A stretch of 64,000 bases of DNA from Rhodococcus sp. 06-235-1A (GCF_002258785.1 NZ_NOYI01000006.1:1-64000), one strand, 5' to 3'; positions 33,123 through 43,030 are shown, counted from the stretch's first letter. Notes: generated by a model not told the origin, from the sequence alone. Numbers and translations: made by a program.

Positions 33123-33947
33123 GTGCTGGTATTGGGAGTCGGGGCAGGTGCACACGGTGCACGTGCGATCTTGACCTATCTGGACAGCCCCCATCGAACA
33201 CCCATCGTGGCGCGGACGGTGCGCCGCGCGCCCGGCCAGTCCTTGGCCACCACCATTGCCACCGGCGTCGACGCCGTACATTCCATCGCCGGGTCGATGT
33301 CGCTGCCGGTGCAGTTCTCCGCCATCGCGTACCGGGTGGCGACCGATCCCGGTTCGGTCGCCACCAGCGGCGCGGCCCGCACGGCATCGCTGGTGCCGGA
33401 AACCGCTGCGCAAGTGCGCTATCTGCGTTTCATCGGGCTGGTACCCAACCACGGTGTCACTGTGCTGTGCGATATCGGCAGTACCGGAACCACCGTCACT
33501 GTCGTCGATCTCGCCTCCACTCGCACTCTCATGACACGACGCACGGCCACCTTCTGCGGCGACGATCTCGACCATTCGGTTCGTCGACTGCTCTCGTCCA
33601 AGGGCGTACGCGTCGGAATCGACGCCAGCCGATCCATCAAGGAGAAACTCAGCGTCGATTCCGTCGTCAGCACCACGGACCCATCCGGTACTGCACGGCA
33701 TGTGCTCACCCGACGCGACTTCGACGATCTGATCGCCGGACCGGTGCGGTACGTGGGCATGCTCGTCGAGCAGACCATCCAATTGTCCAGTGCCAGGCCG
33801 CAGTCCATCGTCGTGGTCGGCGGCGGCGCGAACATCACGTCGATAGCTCGGTCGCTCGAACTGCGGACCGGCCTGACGACTCTGGTGCCGTCGATGCCGG
33901 AACTCGTCTCGGCCCGCGGGGCCGCGCTCCTGTCCCCAGACAGGTAG
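33123..33947 (+). CDS. Minimal Hsp70/actin-like ATPase-domain protein
   Basis: A 274-residue protein with actin/Hsp70-fold motifs. Phosphate-1-like LCDIGSTGTTVTVVDL lies near residues 117-132, the adenosine-like VVVGGGANITSIARSL near 224-240, and the DnaK-like terminal MPELVSARGAALLS. It lacks the DnaK substrate-binding domain and is shorter than the ~380-residue DnaK nucleotide-binding domain; the first ~100 residues are diverged. GTG start without a clear ribosome-binding site. Whether it binds or hydrolyses ATP is unknown. Confidence 0.65.
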   Translation: MLVLGVGAGAHGARAILTYLDSPHRTPIVARTVRRAPGQSLATTIATGVDAVHSIAGSMSLPVQFSAIAYRVATDPGSVATSGAARTASLVPETAAQVRYLRFIGLVPNHGVTVLCDIGSTGTTVTVVDLASTRTLMTRRTATFCGDDLDHSVRRLLSSKGVRVGIDASRSIKEKLSVDSVVSTTDPSGTARHVLTRRDFDDLIAGPVRYVGMLVEQTIQLSSARPQSIVVVGGGANITSIARSLELRTGLTTLVPSMPELVSARGAALLSPDR

Positions 33948-33959
33948 GGTGGACCGGCC

Positions 33960-34736
33960 CTAGCGGTGCCGGAAGTTCGGCGTTCGCTTCTCGATGAACG
34001 CCGACATGCCTTCCTTCTGATCCTCCGTGGCGAACGTCGAATGAAACACGCGGCGCTCGAACAACACACCCTCGGCCAGGCTCGACTCGAACGATCGGTT
34101 CACCGCTTCCTTCGCCATCATGGCAACCGGTAGCGACATCTCGGCGATGGTGGTCGCGGTCACGATGGCGTCGTCGAGCAGATCCGCGACCGGCACGATG
34201 CGCGAGACCAATCCTGCTCGCTCGGCTTCCTCGACCTTCATGTTGCGACCGGTCAGGCACATCTCCATGGCCTTGGCCTTGCCCACCGCACGCGTCAGGC
34301 GCTGCGACCCGCCGATTCCCGGAATGACGCCGAGTTTGATCTCGGGTTGTCCGAATACCGCGGTGTCCGAGGCGATCAGAACATCGCACAGCATCGCGAG
34401 TTCACACCCGCCGCCGAGTGCGTAACCGGAGACCGCTGCGATCAGCGGCGTCCGAGCCGATGCCAGCCGATCCCAGGCCGCGAAGAAGTCGTCGAGGTAC
34501 ACGTCCATGTAGGACTTGGGCTGCATCTCCTTGATGTCGGCCCCAGCAGCGAATGCCCGCTCGGAACCGGTGATCAGGATCGCACCGATGTCGGAGTCCG
34601 CGTCGAGTTCCTCGACCACCGAGACGACCTCACGCATCAGCTCGGAGTTGAGCGCGTTCAACGCCTTCGGACGGTTGAGCGTGATGATGCCGACGCGTCC
34701 CCGACGCTCGAGCAGAACCGTCTCGTAGTCACTCAC
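33960..34736 (-). CDS. Enoyl-CoA hydratase
   Basis: A 258-residue crotonase-fold enzyme. The oxyanion hole regions are [13 protein letters not shown] and [13 protein letters not shown], and the second catalytic Glu lies in [12 protein letters not shown]. The GTG start overlaps the mmsB stop by 4 bases. As the last gene of a valine-catabolic operon it probably hydrates methacrylyl-CoA to 3-hydroxyisobutyryl-CoA, but a short-chain beta-oxidation hydratase would look the same. Confidence 0.92.
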   Translation of the reverse strand: MSDYETVLLERRGRVGIITLNRPKALNALNSELMREVVSVVEELDADSDIGAILITGSERAFAAGADIKEMQPKSYMDVYLDDFFAAWDRLASARTPLIAAVSGYALGGGCELAMLCDVLIASDTAVFGQPEIKLGVIPGIGGSQRLTRAVGKAKAMEMCLTGRNMKVEEAERAGLVSRIVPVADLLDDAIVTATTIAEMSLPVAMMAKEAVNRSFESSLAEGVLFERRVFHSTFATEDQKEGMSAFIEKRTPNFRHR

Positions 34737-35641
34737 AGGCCTGCTCCGTTCGAGCGCTCGCGGATGTCGTTGATGATGCCGGAGAAGTCGACATCGGTGC
34801 CGCCCCCGGACGTTTCCTTGAATCGAGCGTACAGCTCGGCTGCGGCCAGACCCAGAACACCCTCGACACCGTTGTCGCGCAGTGCATTCGCCGCCAGACC
34901 CAGGTCCTTGTCCATGAGAGCCGCAGCGAAGCCGGGCTTGTACTCGTTGTTGGCAGGGCTCGTCGGGACCGGTCCGGGCACCGGGCAGTTCGTGGTCAGT
35001 GCCCAGCATTGACCGGACGCAGTCGACGCCACGTCGAACAGTGCCTGGTTGCTCAGGCCCAGCTTCTCCCCCAGCACGAAGGCCTCGCTGATGGCGATCA
35101 TCGACACTCCGAGGATCATGTTGTTGCAGATCTTGGCGGCCTGACCGTTACCTGCTGCGCCGCAGTGCACCACCTTGCGACCCATGACGTCGAGAACTGC
35201 TGCGGCAGAGGCGAAATCCTTCTCGGAACCGCCGACCATGAAGGTCAACGTTCCTGCCGCGGCTCCCCCGACACCTCCGGATACCGGCGCGTCGAGACTG
35301 CGATGGCCTGCCTCGTGCACGAGCTTGTGCGCGGCGTGCGCGTCGGCGACGTCGATGGTCGAGGAGTCGATGAACAACGTGCCCGGCGCGGCAGCAGGCA
35401 GCAGGTCCGCATACAACCCGAGCACCAGTCGGCCGTTGGGCAGCATCGTGATGACGATGTCGGCACCGGCGACGGCGGCCACGGCCGACTCCACCACGGT
35501 GACGCCGTCCTTCGTGGCCTGCTCGAGCGCGGCGGGAACCAGGTCGAATCCCTGCACCGTGTAGCCGGCCGCAGCCAGATTGGCGGCCATCGGTCCACCC
35601 ATGTGGCCGAGGCCGATGAAGCCGATCGTCTTCTCGCTCAT
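34733..35641 (-). CDS. mmsB: 3-hydroxyisobutyrate dehydrogenase
   Basis: A 302-residue NAD-dependent dehydrogenase of the beta-hydroxyacid family. The nucleotide-binding motif is [13 protein letters not shown], the substrate motif [11 protein letters not shown], and the catalytic Lys is in [12 protein letters not shown]. It oxidises 3-hydroxyisobutyrate to methylmalonate semialdehyde in valine catabolism. Start and stop both overlap neighbours by 4 bases. Confidence 0.95.
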   Translation of the reverse strand: MSEKTIGFIGLGHMGGPMAANLAAAGYTVQGFDLVPAALEQATKDGVTVVESAVAAVAGADIVITMLPNGRLVLGLYADLLPAAAPGTLFIDSSTIDVADAHAAHKLVHEAGHRSLDAPVSGGVGGAAAGTLTFMVGGSEKDFASAAAVLDVMGRKVVHCGAAGNGQAAKICNNMILGVSMIAISEAFVLGEKLGLSNQALFDVASTASGQCWALTTNCPVPGPVPTSPANNEYKPGFAAALMDKDLGLAANALRDNGVEGVLGLAAAELYARFKETSGGGTDVDFSGIINDIRERSNGAGL

Positions 35642-36696
35642 GACTGCTCACCTTCTGTGTGTGCGTTCGACAGGCCCAGTTCCGCGTCGCCCAGGGGCGC
35701 GAAGTACCGGTCTACATCCTCGGGCGTGACCTCTGCCAACGTACGTGGTTGCCATTGCGGGTTGCGGTCCTTCTCGACCACCTGTGCTCGAATTCCCTCG
35801 ACGAGGTCGTGGCTGCTCAGCGACGCGACCGACACGCGGTATTCCTCGTCGAGTACAGACTCGAGCGTCGGCAGTGTCGCTGCCCGACGCAGCGATCTCA
35901 GAGTCACTGCGAGCGAGACAGGCGATTTGGACGCAATGTCCTCCGCCGACTTCTGTGCCTCGGGTACTGTGCTGGCGGCCAGCGCGTCCACGATGCCCTG
36001 GACGTCGTCGCCGGCGTAGCACTCGTCGATCCATTCCTGCTGGCCGGCAACTGTGGACTCCGGTGCCGGCTCACTGAACGCTGCGACGGCCTCTCCGACG
36101 CTGACCGTCTCGAGTGCCGAGTAGAAGTCTTCCAGCTTGTCGGAAGGGATGTAGTGATCGGCGAAGCCGACCGCGATGGCGTCGGCGGCATTCATCCGCG
36201 CCGTGGTGAGCGCGAAATGGGTGCCGATCTCGCCCGGTGCACGCGAGAGCAGGTACGTGCCACCCACATCCGGAACGAAACCGATTCCGACCTCGGGCAT
36301 CGCGATCTTCGATCGCTCGGTCACGATGCGAGTGTTGGCATGTGCCGAGAGTCCGACGCCTCCGCCCATGACGATGCCGTCCATGATGGCCACGAACGGC
36401 TTGGGGAACCGGGCGATCGCGGCGTTGAGGATGTACTCCTCGCGCCAGAAGTCCCTGCTACCGCTGCCGCCGTCCTTGGCGTCGTGGTAGATCGAGACGA
36501 TGTCGCCGCCTGCGCACAATCCGCGCTCACCGGCTCCGGTCAGCAGGACGACGTCGACGGCATCGTCGGTTGCCCATTGCGCCAATGCCGGTGCGATCTC
36601 GCGCACCATCGCATGATCGAGGGCGTTGATGGCTTTGGGACGATTGAGGGTGATTCGACCGATACCGCCGGAGACCTCGAGGATCACGTCACTCAT
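35638..36696 (-). CDS. 3-hydroxyisobutyryl-CoA hydrolase
   Basis: A 352-residue member of the enoyl-CoA hydratase/isomerase family whose length and C-terminal extension (PQWQPRTLAEVTPEDVDRYF) match 3-hydroxyisobutyryl-CoA hydrolases. The oxyanion region is GLCAGGDIVSIYHD and GIVMGGGVGLSAHA. It releases 3-hydroxyisobutyrate for mmsB immediately downstream. The annotation rests on the extension and on the neighbourhood. Confidence 0.92.
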   Translation of the reverse strand: MSDVILEVSGGIGRITLNRPKAINALDHAMVREIAPALAQWATDDAVDVVLLTGAGERGLCAGGDIVSIYHDAKDGGSGSRDFWREEYILNAAIARFPKPFVAIMDGIVMGGGVGLSAHANTRIVTERSKIAMPEVGIGFVPDVGGTYLLSRAPGEIGTHFALTTARMNAADAIAVGFADHYIPSDKLEDFYSALETVSVGEAVAAFSEPAPESTVAGQQEWIDECYAGDDVQGIVDALAASTVPEAQKSAEDIASKSPVSLAVTLRSLRRAATLPTLESVLDEEYRVSVASLSSHDLVEGIRAQVVEKDRNPQWQPRTLAEVTPEDVDRYFAPLGDAELGLSNAHTEGEQS

Positions 36697-37832
36697 ACGG
36701 CGCCCACGATCGATCGAGCGACGACCAGCCGCATGATCTCGTTGGTGCCTTCCAGGATCTGGTGCACTCGAAGATCACGAACGATTTTCTCGACGCCGTA
36801 TTCTGCGAGGTAGCCGTAGCCGCCCAGCAGTTGCAGCGCTCCGTTGGCGACGTCGAACCCGGCATCGGTTCCGAAACGCTTTGCCATCGCACACATTTCG
36901 ACCTTGTTCGGAGCGTCGTTCTGCAACGCGTCCGCGGCCCGCCACAGCAGCGTGCGGGCCGCCTCCAGTTCGGTCGTGAAGTCGGCCAGTCGGAACTGGA
37001 GCGCCTGCGCATCGAGCAACCGCGCCCCGAACGCCTTGCGCTCGGCGAGGTAGGCAACGGCCTTGTCGAGAGCGGACTGCGCCCCGCCGATCGAACACGC
37101 GGCGATGTTGATGCGCCCGCCGTTGAGACCGTTCATCGCGATACGGAACCCGTCGCCCTCGTTGCCGAGCAGGTTCTCGGCCGGAATGCGGACTCCTTCG
37201 AGAACGACCTGCCGGGTTGGCTGAGCATTCCAGCCCATCTTCTTCTCGTTGGCTCCGAACGAGAGACCCGCGGAGTCCTTCGGCACGATGAACGCCGAGA
37301 TGCCACGCGGCCCCGGTGCACCGGTGCGCGCCATCACGACGTACACCTCGGATGTGCCTGCGCCGGAGATGAATTGCTTGACGCCGTCCAACACGTACTC
37401 GTCACCGTCGCGCACCGCCTTGGTGGCCAACATCGCGGCATCGGATCCCGCGCCCGGCTCGGTGAGGCAGTAGCTCCCCAACTGATCCATCGCGCACAGG
37501 CCCGGAAGCCAACGCTGCCGTTGCTCGTCGTCGCCGTAGGTGTCGATCATCCACGCAACCATGTTGTGAATGGAGATGTACGCCGCGATGGACGGGTCAC
37601 CGGTGGCCAACTGCTCGAAGATCCTCACCGAATCGACTCTGGTCAGGCCCGATCCGCCCACATCCTCGCGAATGTAGATGCCGCCCATCCCCAGTCCCGC
37701 TGCCTTGCGCAGCACGTCGACCGGGAAGTGTTTCTGCTGATCCCACTCGATGGCACTCGGTGCCAGGAACTCGTCGGCGAATTCGCGAGCGGTGTCGTTG
37801 ATCGCTCGCTCGTCCTCGTTCAAGGTGAACAT
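36693..37832 (-). CDS. Isobutyryl-CoA dehydrogenase (acyl-CoA dehydrogenase family)
   Basis: A 379-residue FAD-dependent acyl-CoA dehydrogenase. It has the FAD-binding segment YCLTEPGAGSDAA, the domain-III helix KRFGTDAGFDVANGALQL, and the active-site region HQILEGTNEIMRL. Within this operon it is expected to convert isobutyryl-CoA to methacrylyl-CoA. Its stop overlaps the hydrolase start (ATGA). Confidence 0.93.
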   Translation of the reverse strand: MFTLNEDERAINDTAREFADEFLAPSAIEWDQQKHFPVDVLRKAAGLGMGGIYIREDVGGSGLTRVDSVRIFEQLATGDPSIAAYISIHNMVAWMIDTYGDDEQRQRWLPGLCAMDQLGSYCLTEPGAGSDAAMLATKAVRDGDEYVLDGVKQFISGAGTSEVYVVMARTGAPGPRGISAFIVPKDSAGLSFGANEKKMGWNAQPTRQVVLEGVRIPAENLLGNEGDGFRIAMNGLNGGRINIAACSIGGAQSALDKAVAYLAERKAFGARLLDAQALQFRLADFTTELEAARTLLWRAADALQNDAPNKVEMCAMAKRFGTDAGFDVANGALQLLGGYGYLAEYGVEKIVRDLRVHQILEGTNEIMRLVVARSIVGAV

Positions 37833-37839
37833 CGCCGGA

Positions 37840-39348
37840 TCAGTCCATGTTCGGAATGACGAAGTGATTCTGTGCGACAGCTTCTTTGGTGCCCGACGGC
37901 CAGCGCTGGGTGACGGTCTTGGTCTTGGTGTAGAAGCGGATCGAATCGGGTCCGTGCTGGTTCAGATCGCCGAATCCCGAACGCTTCCAACCACCGAACG
38001 TGTGGTACGCGATCGGCACCGGAATCGGCACGTTGACCCCGACCATGCCCACCTGGACGCGGGAGCAGAAGTCGCGGGCAGTGTCACCGTCCCGGGTGAA
38101 GATCGAGACGCCGTTGCCGTATTCGTGCTCGGTGGGCAAGCGCAGGGCATCCTCGTAGTCCTTGGCGCGGACGACGATCAGGACGGGCCCGAAGATCTCT
38201 TCCTTGTAGATCCGCATGTCGGTGGTCACCTTGTCGAACAGCGTTGCGCCGGCGAAGAATCCGTTCTCGTGGCCGTCGAGGCTGAAGCCGCGTCCGTCGA
38301 CGACGAGCTCGGCACCCTCGTCCACACCGATCTGGGTGTAGTCGTTGACGCGCTTCAAAGCATCGCTGCCGACGAGCGGGCCGAAGTCCGCGCTCTCGTC
38401 GTCACTGCGGCCGATCTTCAGCTTCGCCACTCGCTCGGTGAGTTTGGCGACCAACGCGTCGGCGGTCTCCTCTCCGACGGGAACGGCGACGGAGATCGCC
38501 ATGCACCGCTCGCCTGCCGAACCGTAGGCGGCACCGAGCAGTGCGTCGGCGACCTCGTCGAGATCGGCGTCGGGCATCACCAGGGCGTGGTTCTTGGCTC
38601 CGCCGAAGCACTGTGCGCGCTTGCCGTGCTGGGCTGCGGTCTCGTAGATGTACTGCGCGATGGGGGTCGAACCGACGAAGCCGATCGCCTTGACGCGGTC
38701 GTCGGTGAGGAGCACGTCGACGGCATCCTTGCCGCCGTTGACGACGTTGAACACACCCGGCGGCAGTCCTGCCTCGAGGAAGAGTTCGGCGAGCTTGAGC
38801 GGGACGGAGGGGTCGCGCTCGGAGGGCTTGAGGATGAACGCGTTTCCGCAGGCGATGGCCGGGCCGGCTTTCCACAGGGGAATCATCGCGGGGAAGTTGA
38901 ACGGGGTGATTCCGGCTACGACGCCGAGCGGCTGACGCATCGAGTAGACGTCGATTCCGCCGCCTGCACCCTCGGTGTACTCGCCCTTGAGCAGATGCGG
39001 GACGCCCACGGAGAATTCGACGACCTCGACGCCACGCTGGATGTCACCCTTGGCGTCGGCGATCGTCTTGCCGTGCTCGGAGGACAGCAGACGGGCGAGC
39101 TCGTCCATGTCTCGAGTGACCAGAGCGAGGAACTTCATGAGCACGCGGGCGCGGCGCTGTGGGTTCCAGGTTGCCCACTCGCGTTGAGCCTGTTCGGCGT
39201 CGGCGATCGCGGCCTCGACCTCGGAGACATCGGCCAGTGGCACCCGTGCCTGCACCTCACCGGTGTTGGGATCGAAGACGTCCCCGAATTTTCCGGAGGT
39301 TCCGGCGACGTGCTTGCCGCCGATGAAGTGTGTGAGTTCGCGAGCCAT
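37840..39348 (-). CDS. mmsA: CoA-acylating methylmalonate-semialdehyde dehydrogenase
   Basis: A 502-residue aldehyde dehydrogenase. The catalytic Cys is in YGSAGERCMAISV, and the CoA-type ALDH signature PFNFPAMIPLW is present. It converts methylmalonate semialdehyde to propionyl-CoA, ending valine degradation, and may act on malonate semialdehyde. The ATG giving MARELTHFIGG is used because longer readings are Arg-rich non-coding. First gene of the five-gene operon. Confidence 0.96.
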   Translation of the reverse strand: MARELTHFIGGKHVAGTSGKFGDVFDPNTGEVQARVPLADVSEVEAAIADAEQAQREWATWNPQRRARVLMKFLALVTRDMDELARLLSSEHGKTIADAKGDIQRGVEVVEFSVGVPHLLKGEYTEGAGGGIDVYSMRQPLGVVAGITPFNFPAMIPLWKAGPAIACGNAFILKPSERDPSVPLKLAELFLEAGLPPGVFNVVNGGKDAVDVLLTDDRVKAIGFVGSTPIAQYIYETAAQHGKRAQCFGGAKNHALVMPDADLDEVADALLGAAYGSAGERCMAISVAVPVGEETADALVAKLTERVAKLKIGRSDDESADFGPLVGSDALKRVNDYTQIGVDEGAELVVDGRGFSLDGHENGFFAGATLFDKVTTDMRIYKEEIFGPVLIVVRAKDYEDALRLPTEHEYGNGVSIFTRDGDTARDFCSRVQVGMVGVNVPIPVPIAYHTFGGWKRSGFGDLNQHGPDSIRFYTKTKTVTQRWPSGTKEAVAQNHFVIPNMD

Positions 39349-39388
39349 GGAATTCGTCCGTCCTGGAGCGTGGAAGTGAAGTGCGCCC

Positions 39389-39417
39389 ATCCTATAGTCG
39401 GATGTCCATGCAAGTCC
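39389..39417 (-). promoter_or_regulatory. Putative promoter of the valine-catabolic operon
   Basis: On the minus strand CTGGAC is followed after 17 bp by TATAGG, about 45 bp upstream of the mmsA ATG. GGAC repeats 10 bp apart within this stretch could be an operator. No regulator gene is nearby. Hexamers inspected by eye. Confidence 0.4.
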
Positions 39418-39425
39418 AGAATTCG

Positions 39426-40184
39426 TCACATTCGGTCGTAGAACTGCCTCAGATCGGCGCAGGCACGGCTGACCTCGGCCTCGTTGGAGCCGTCTGCGCG
39501 GAAGACACGACGCAGGATCAACGGATCGAGATCGTCCATCGCGGGAGCGAACGACACCTGGGGGAGGTCGGGGAAGGACGCACGGTCGGCGAACCAGTCG
39601 TCGGCGTCGGACTCCGTGCCGCCGTCGCTTTCGCCGACTCCCTCGATCAACTGATCGAGGTCGACTCCACGCAGTGTCAGAATGGTCACCGCGGACGCGT
39701 CGATGTGCTCGGCGGCGATGTACATCAGCGCCGCCGCATGCTTGCACGGCCACCCGTCGTCGGGGCAGGTGCAGTCGAAGTCGAGCTGGCCTTTGTCGTG
39801 TGGCAGCAACATCGAGGCCAACGGCTGCGGAATGGAATTGGACGCCAACTCGGCCAGCATCCCAGGATTCGACCGCACCCGATCGACGAGCGCGGCCACT
39901 TCACCCTGCGTCAGCGGATCGACGGTGACCGAGGCCGAGAACGGCTCGAGCTGACTGCCCTGCACCTCGCCGTAGATCTGCCCGCGCTCGACGCCGAGAG
40001 TGAGCACCTGCCCCTGACGAGCGTAGGTTCTTCCGCGCGCGATACGACCCGGATCGGCCAGGTCTTCCATCGCAGCGACGAAATGCCTGCCCCACCACGT
40101 TTGCCCGAAGGCTCCGCGCTTGTTTCGGGACTCGATGCCGCCCTTGGCTTTTCGACGCTTACCGTACTGCGAGAAGTCGACCAT
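39426..40184 (-). CDS. SWIM zinc-finger protein
   Basis: A 252-residue protein with a SWIM zinc finger, CxC...CxH, in DFDCTCPDDGWPCKHAAALM near residues 138-158. The N-terminus is basic (GKRRKAKGGIESRNKRG), and the C-terminus is acidic. The ATG at 40184 shares its A with the stop of the upstream SNF2 helicase (TGATG). SWIM proteins often partner SNF2 helicases, so a complex on nucleic acid is a reasonable inference. Confidence 0.85.
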   Translation of the reverse strand: MVDFSQYGKRRKAKGGIESRNKRGAFGQTWWGRHFVAAMEDLADPGRIARGRTYARQGQVLTLGVERGQIYGEVQGSQLEPFSASVTVDPLTQGEVAALVDRVRSNPGMLAELASNSIPQPLASMLLPHDKGQLDFDCTCPDDGWPCKHAAALMYIAAEHIDASAVTILTLRGVDLDQLIEGVGESDGGTESDADDWFADRASFPDLPQVSFAPAMDDLDPLILRRVFRADGSNEAEVSRACADLRQFYDRM

Positions 40185-43030
40185 CACTCCCCCACCGCAT
40201 CCTCGCTGAGCCGGAACAACTCCTGCAGTTCCGCGGTGTCCATCTCGGTGACCCAGTTCTCTCCGGTGCCCACCGCCAGATCCGCCAGGCCCTGCTTGGA
40301 GACGAGCATCGAGTCGATTCGCTCCTCCACGGTGCCGACACACAACAGTTTGCGCACCTCGACGTTCTTACGCTGGCCGATGCGAAACGCGCGGTCCGTC
40401 GCCTGATTCTCCACCGCAGGGTTCCACCAACGGTCCAGGTGCACAACGTGATTGGCGGCGGTGAGATTCAATCCGGTACCACCCGCCTTCAGCGAGAGCA
40501 TCATGATCGGTGGACCGTCCTCGCTCTGAAACCTTTCCACCATCGCATCACGCTTGGTCTTGCTCACTCCGCCGTGCAAGAACGGCACTTCGGCTCCGAA
40601 TCGATCCGCGAAGTACGGCGCCACGAGCTCACCGAACTCCCGGAACTGCGTGAACAACAACACCTTTTCGTTGTCGCCCAGAATCGAATCGAGCATGTCC
40701 TCCACCAACCCGATCTTCCCGGACCTGTGCTGACCTCTCTTGAGCACGAGCGAACCGTCGGACAGGAAATGGGCGGGGTGGTTGCACACCTGCTTGAGGC
40801 GGGTGAGAGCGGACAGCACCGCGCCCTTGCGTTTCATACCCTTCGCATCGGCGATCTGCGCCATCATCTCGTCGACGACCGCCTTGTACAGCGCAGCCTG
40901 CTCGGCGGTGAGGTTCGCGCGCACCGTCATTTCGTTCTTCTCGGGCAGATCCGAGATGACCGTCGGGTCGGTCTTGACGCGTCTCAGAATGAACGGCGAT
41001 GTGATGGCCCGCAGACGTGAGACGGCATTTTCGTCGTTCTCGCGCTCGATCGGCACCGAGAATCGCTTCCGGAAATCGGACGGCCTCCCCAGCATGCCCG
41101 GATTGGCAAAATCGAGAATGGATCTGAGCTCGTCCAGACGGTTTTCCACCGGTGTTCCGGTGAGCGCCAGCTTGTGTTCCGCCGGGATGGCGAGCGCTGC
41201 CTTGGCTTGGACGGTGCCGGCGTTCTTGATGTGTTGCGCCTCGTCGAGAACCACTCGTCGCCACGTCTGCTCGGCGAGCTGCTCGCGGTCCTTGGCCATC
41301 AGCGCGTAGGTGGTGACGATCAGGTCGTGCTGGGCGATCGCTCGGTCGAGCTCCTCTCCCTTGGACCGAGCCGGGCCGTGGTGCACGAGGACCCGAAGTG
41401 CAGGCGTGAACTTCGCAGCCTCACGTTGCCAGTTGCCGACCACCGACATCGGTGCCACCAGCAGTGTCGGCCTCGGATGTCGTTCGTGGGCAAGGAGTGT
41501 GAGCACCTGCAGTGTTTTGCCGAGACCCATGTCGTCGGCGAGCACCGCGCCGAGACCGAGCCGACTCATGAACGCGAGCCAGTCGAGCCCACGCTGCTGA
41601 TACGGCCGCAGAGTCGCGTTGACACCGACGGGGACGGGGATGCTCTCCGGCACCGCGCCCGGTTCGAGCAGCGTGGCCGCCCATCCGCTGGCCCGGATGT
41701 CCTGAACCGGAGCGGGCGGTGGATCGGCCAGCGTCATCTCGCGCATCAGCGTGCTCAGCGCGGTCCCGTCGCCGTGATGCTCGGCGACGTATTTGGCTGC
41801 TCGTGCGAGCTGACCACCGTCGGCCAGGACCCACTGACCGCGGAGTCGTACGAGATCGCCCTTGGAGACGGCGAGCCTGTTCATCTCCGCCTCGGTGAGC
41901 ACCATGTCACCCAGTTGGAGCTGCCAGTCGTAGGAGATCAACTCGTCCATGCCGACCGCACGATCGGCGGCAGCTTTGGTGACCGCAGGCGAGTCGACGC
42001 GCAGTCTCATCGACGGATCAAGCCTCGTCCACGCCCGCGGAAGCAGCACCGTCGTGCCGGTGGCCTGCAGTGCCGTTGCACCGTGTTCGACGAGATCGAT
42101 GACGACCGAGGTGGGGAGAAGTAGATCGAGAGTGCCGTCCTGGGAAGGCAGATCACGCAGCCTCGGGTACGCCGCTACTGCGTCGCCGAGCTTGCGTACG
42201 GCAATCGACAGCAGTGTGGCGTCGACCTTGCGGCTCATCGGAACCGGACGCGGCGCTTCACCGTCGGCCCGTAGGCATACCTGCAGCGTCCAGAACGACT
42301 CCGCCGACTCGTCGGTGCCGGCATCGGCTGCGTCATCCTCGTCATCGGGCTCGAGCAGACGCAGCACCAGTGACGGTTCGTCGACGGTGAGACTTCCGCG
42401 CCACTTCTCCAGCAGGGTCGAGATCTGTTGTGTGCCATCGACATACGGGTCGTCCCGTATCAGAGCGGACAGCAGGGCATGTTCCGAGTCGGGGCGACCG
42501 AGAAGCGATCTGACGATCGGGTCGGTGAGCTCCTCGACCACGTCGTCGAGGATCTTCTTGGGTCGCTCGTCCGCCCGCTGCACAGGTGGCATCGACACCG
42601 AAAGTTCGCTGAGCCAGGCGCGTTGACGCTCACCGCCGACCAGACGCCACCGTGGCCACCACTGACCGTCCATCAATTTCAGCGCAGGAACCACCCGCCC
42701 ACCGCGGACCCAACGTTCGATTCCGCGGGCGACGTGCGCGAGATATCGCAGGTCACCGGAAATCGACGGGTGATCGGGCGGCGTTCGCAACAGCAGGTCC
42801 GCGGCGTCGTGCGGCGCGAGGGCGATAGCCGGAACCTGAACCGGGGCCCGGCCGGTCGCTCGATGACCGGGGTTCGGGAACGACACCGACGCGCGGTGCC
42901 GGAACGTTCTGGTGAGCATCTGCGAGTGGGTCGGGGGCAGATCGGGTTCGTCGCCGGTGGCGATCTCGTCGTCCCACAGCATCAGTCCGGCACCGGGGGA
43001 CCACAGACCGTGCAGCATCGGTCCATCCAA
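40184..43030 (-). CDS. SNF2/RapA-family helicase (HelZ-like)
   Basis: A 948-residue ATPase. Residues ~1-480 are the SNF2 helicase-associated domain; the C-terminal half has Walker A DDMGLGKTLQVLTLL, DEAQ box LDEAQHIKN, motif III TGTPVENRLDEL and motif VI ATDRAFRIGQR. It resembles mycobacterial HelZ (Rv2101). The role could be RNA polymerase recycling or DNA translocation; the sequence does not decide. Coupled to the downstream SWIM protein. An ATG four codons in (MLHGLW) is an alternative start. Confidence 0.92.
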   Translation of the reverse strand: MDGPMLHGLWSPGAGLMLWDDEIATGDEPDLPPTHSQMLTRTFRHRASVSFPNPGHRATGRAPVQVPAIALAPHDAADLLLRTPPDHPSISGDLRYLAHVARGIERWVRGGRVVPALKLMDGQWWPRWRLVGGERQRAWLSELSVSMPPVQRADERPKKILDDVVEELTDPIVRSLLGRPDSEHALLSALIRDDPYVDGTQQISTLLEKWRGSLTVDEPSLVLRLLEPDDEDDAADAGTDESAESFWTLQVCLRADGEAPRPVPMSRKVDATLLSIAVRKLGDAVAAYPRLRDLPSQDGTLDLLLPTSVVIDLVEHGATALQATGTTVLLPRAWTRLDPSMRLRVDSPAVTKAAADRAVGMDELISYDWQLQLGDMVLTEAEMNRLAVSKGDLVRLRGQWVLADGGQLARAAKYVAEHHGDGTALSTLMREMTLADPPPAPVQDIRASGWAATLLEPGAVPESIPVPVGVNATLRPYQQRGLDWLAFMSRLGLGAVLADDMGLGKTLQVLTLLAHERHPRPTLLVAPMSVVGNWQREAAKFTPALRVLVHHGPARSKGEELDRAIAQHDLIVTTYALMAKDREQLAEQTWRRVVLDEAQHIKNAGTVQAKAALAIPAEHKLALTGTPVENRLDELRSILDFANPGMLGRPSDFRKRFSVPIERENDENAVSRLRAITSPFILRRVKTDPTVISDLPEKNEMTVRANLTAEQAALYKAVVDEMMAQIADAKGMKRKGAVLSALTRLKQVCNHPAHFLSDGSLVLKRGQHRSGKIGLVEDMLDSILGDNEKVLLFTQFREFGELVAPYFADRFGAEVPFLHGGVSKTKRDAMVERFQSEDGPPIMMLSLKAGGTGLNLTAANHVVHLDRWWNPAVENQATDRAFRIGQRKNVEVRKLLCVGTVEERIDSMLVSKQGLADLAVGTGENWVTEMDTAELQELFRLSEDAVGE

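Noticed and set aside
37840..39753. Longer N-terminal versions of mmsA and several other genes (lysA, GntR regulator, SWIM protein, rho)
   Set aside because: The upstream extensions are Arg/Ser/Pro-rich, non-protein-like and lie over other genes or promoters; family N-termini and ribosome-binding sites support the shorter starts.
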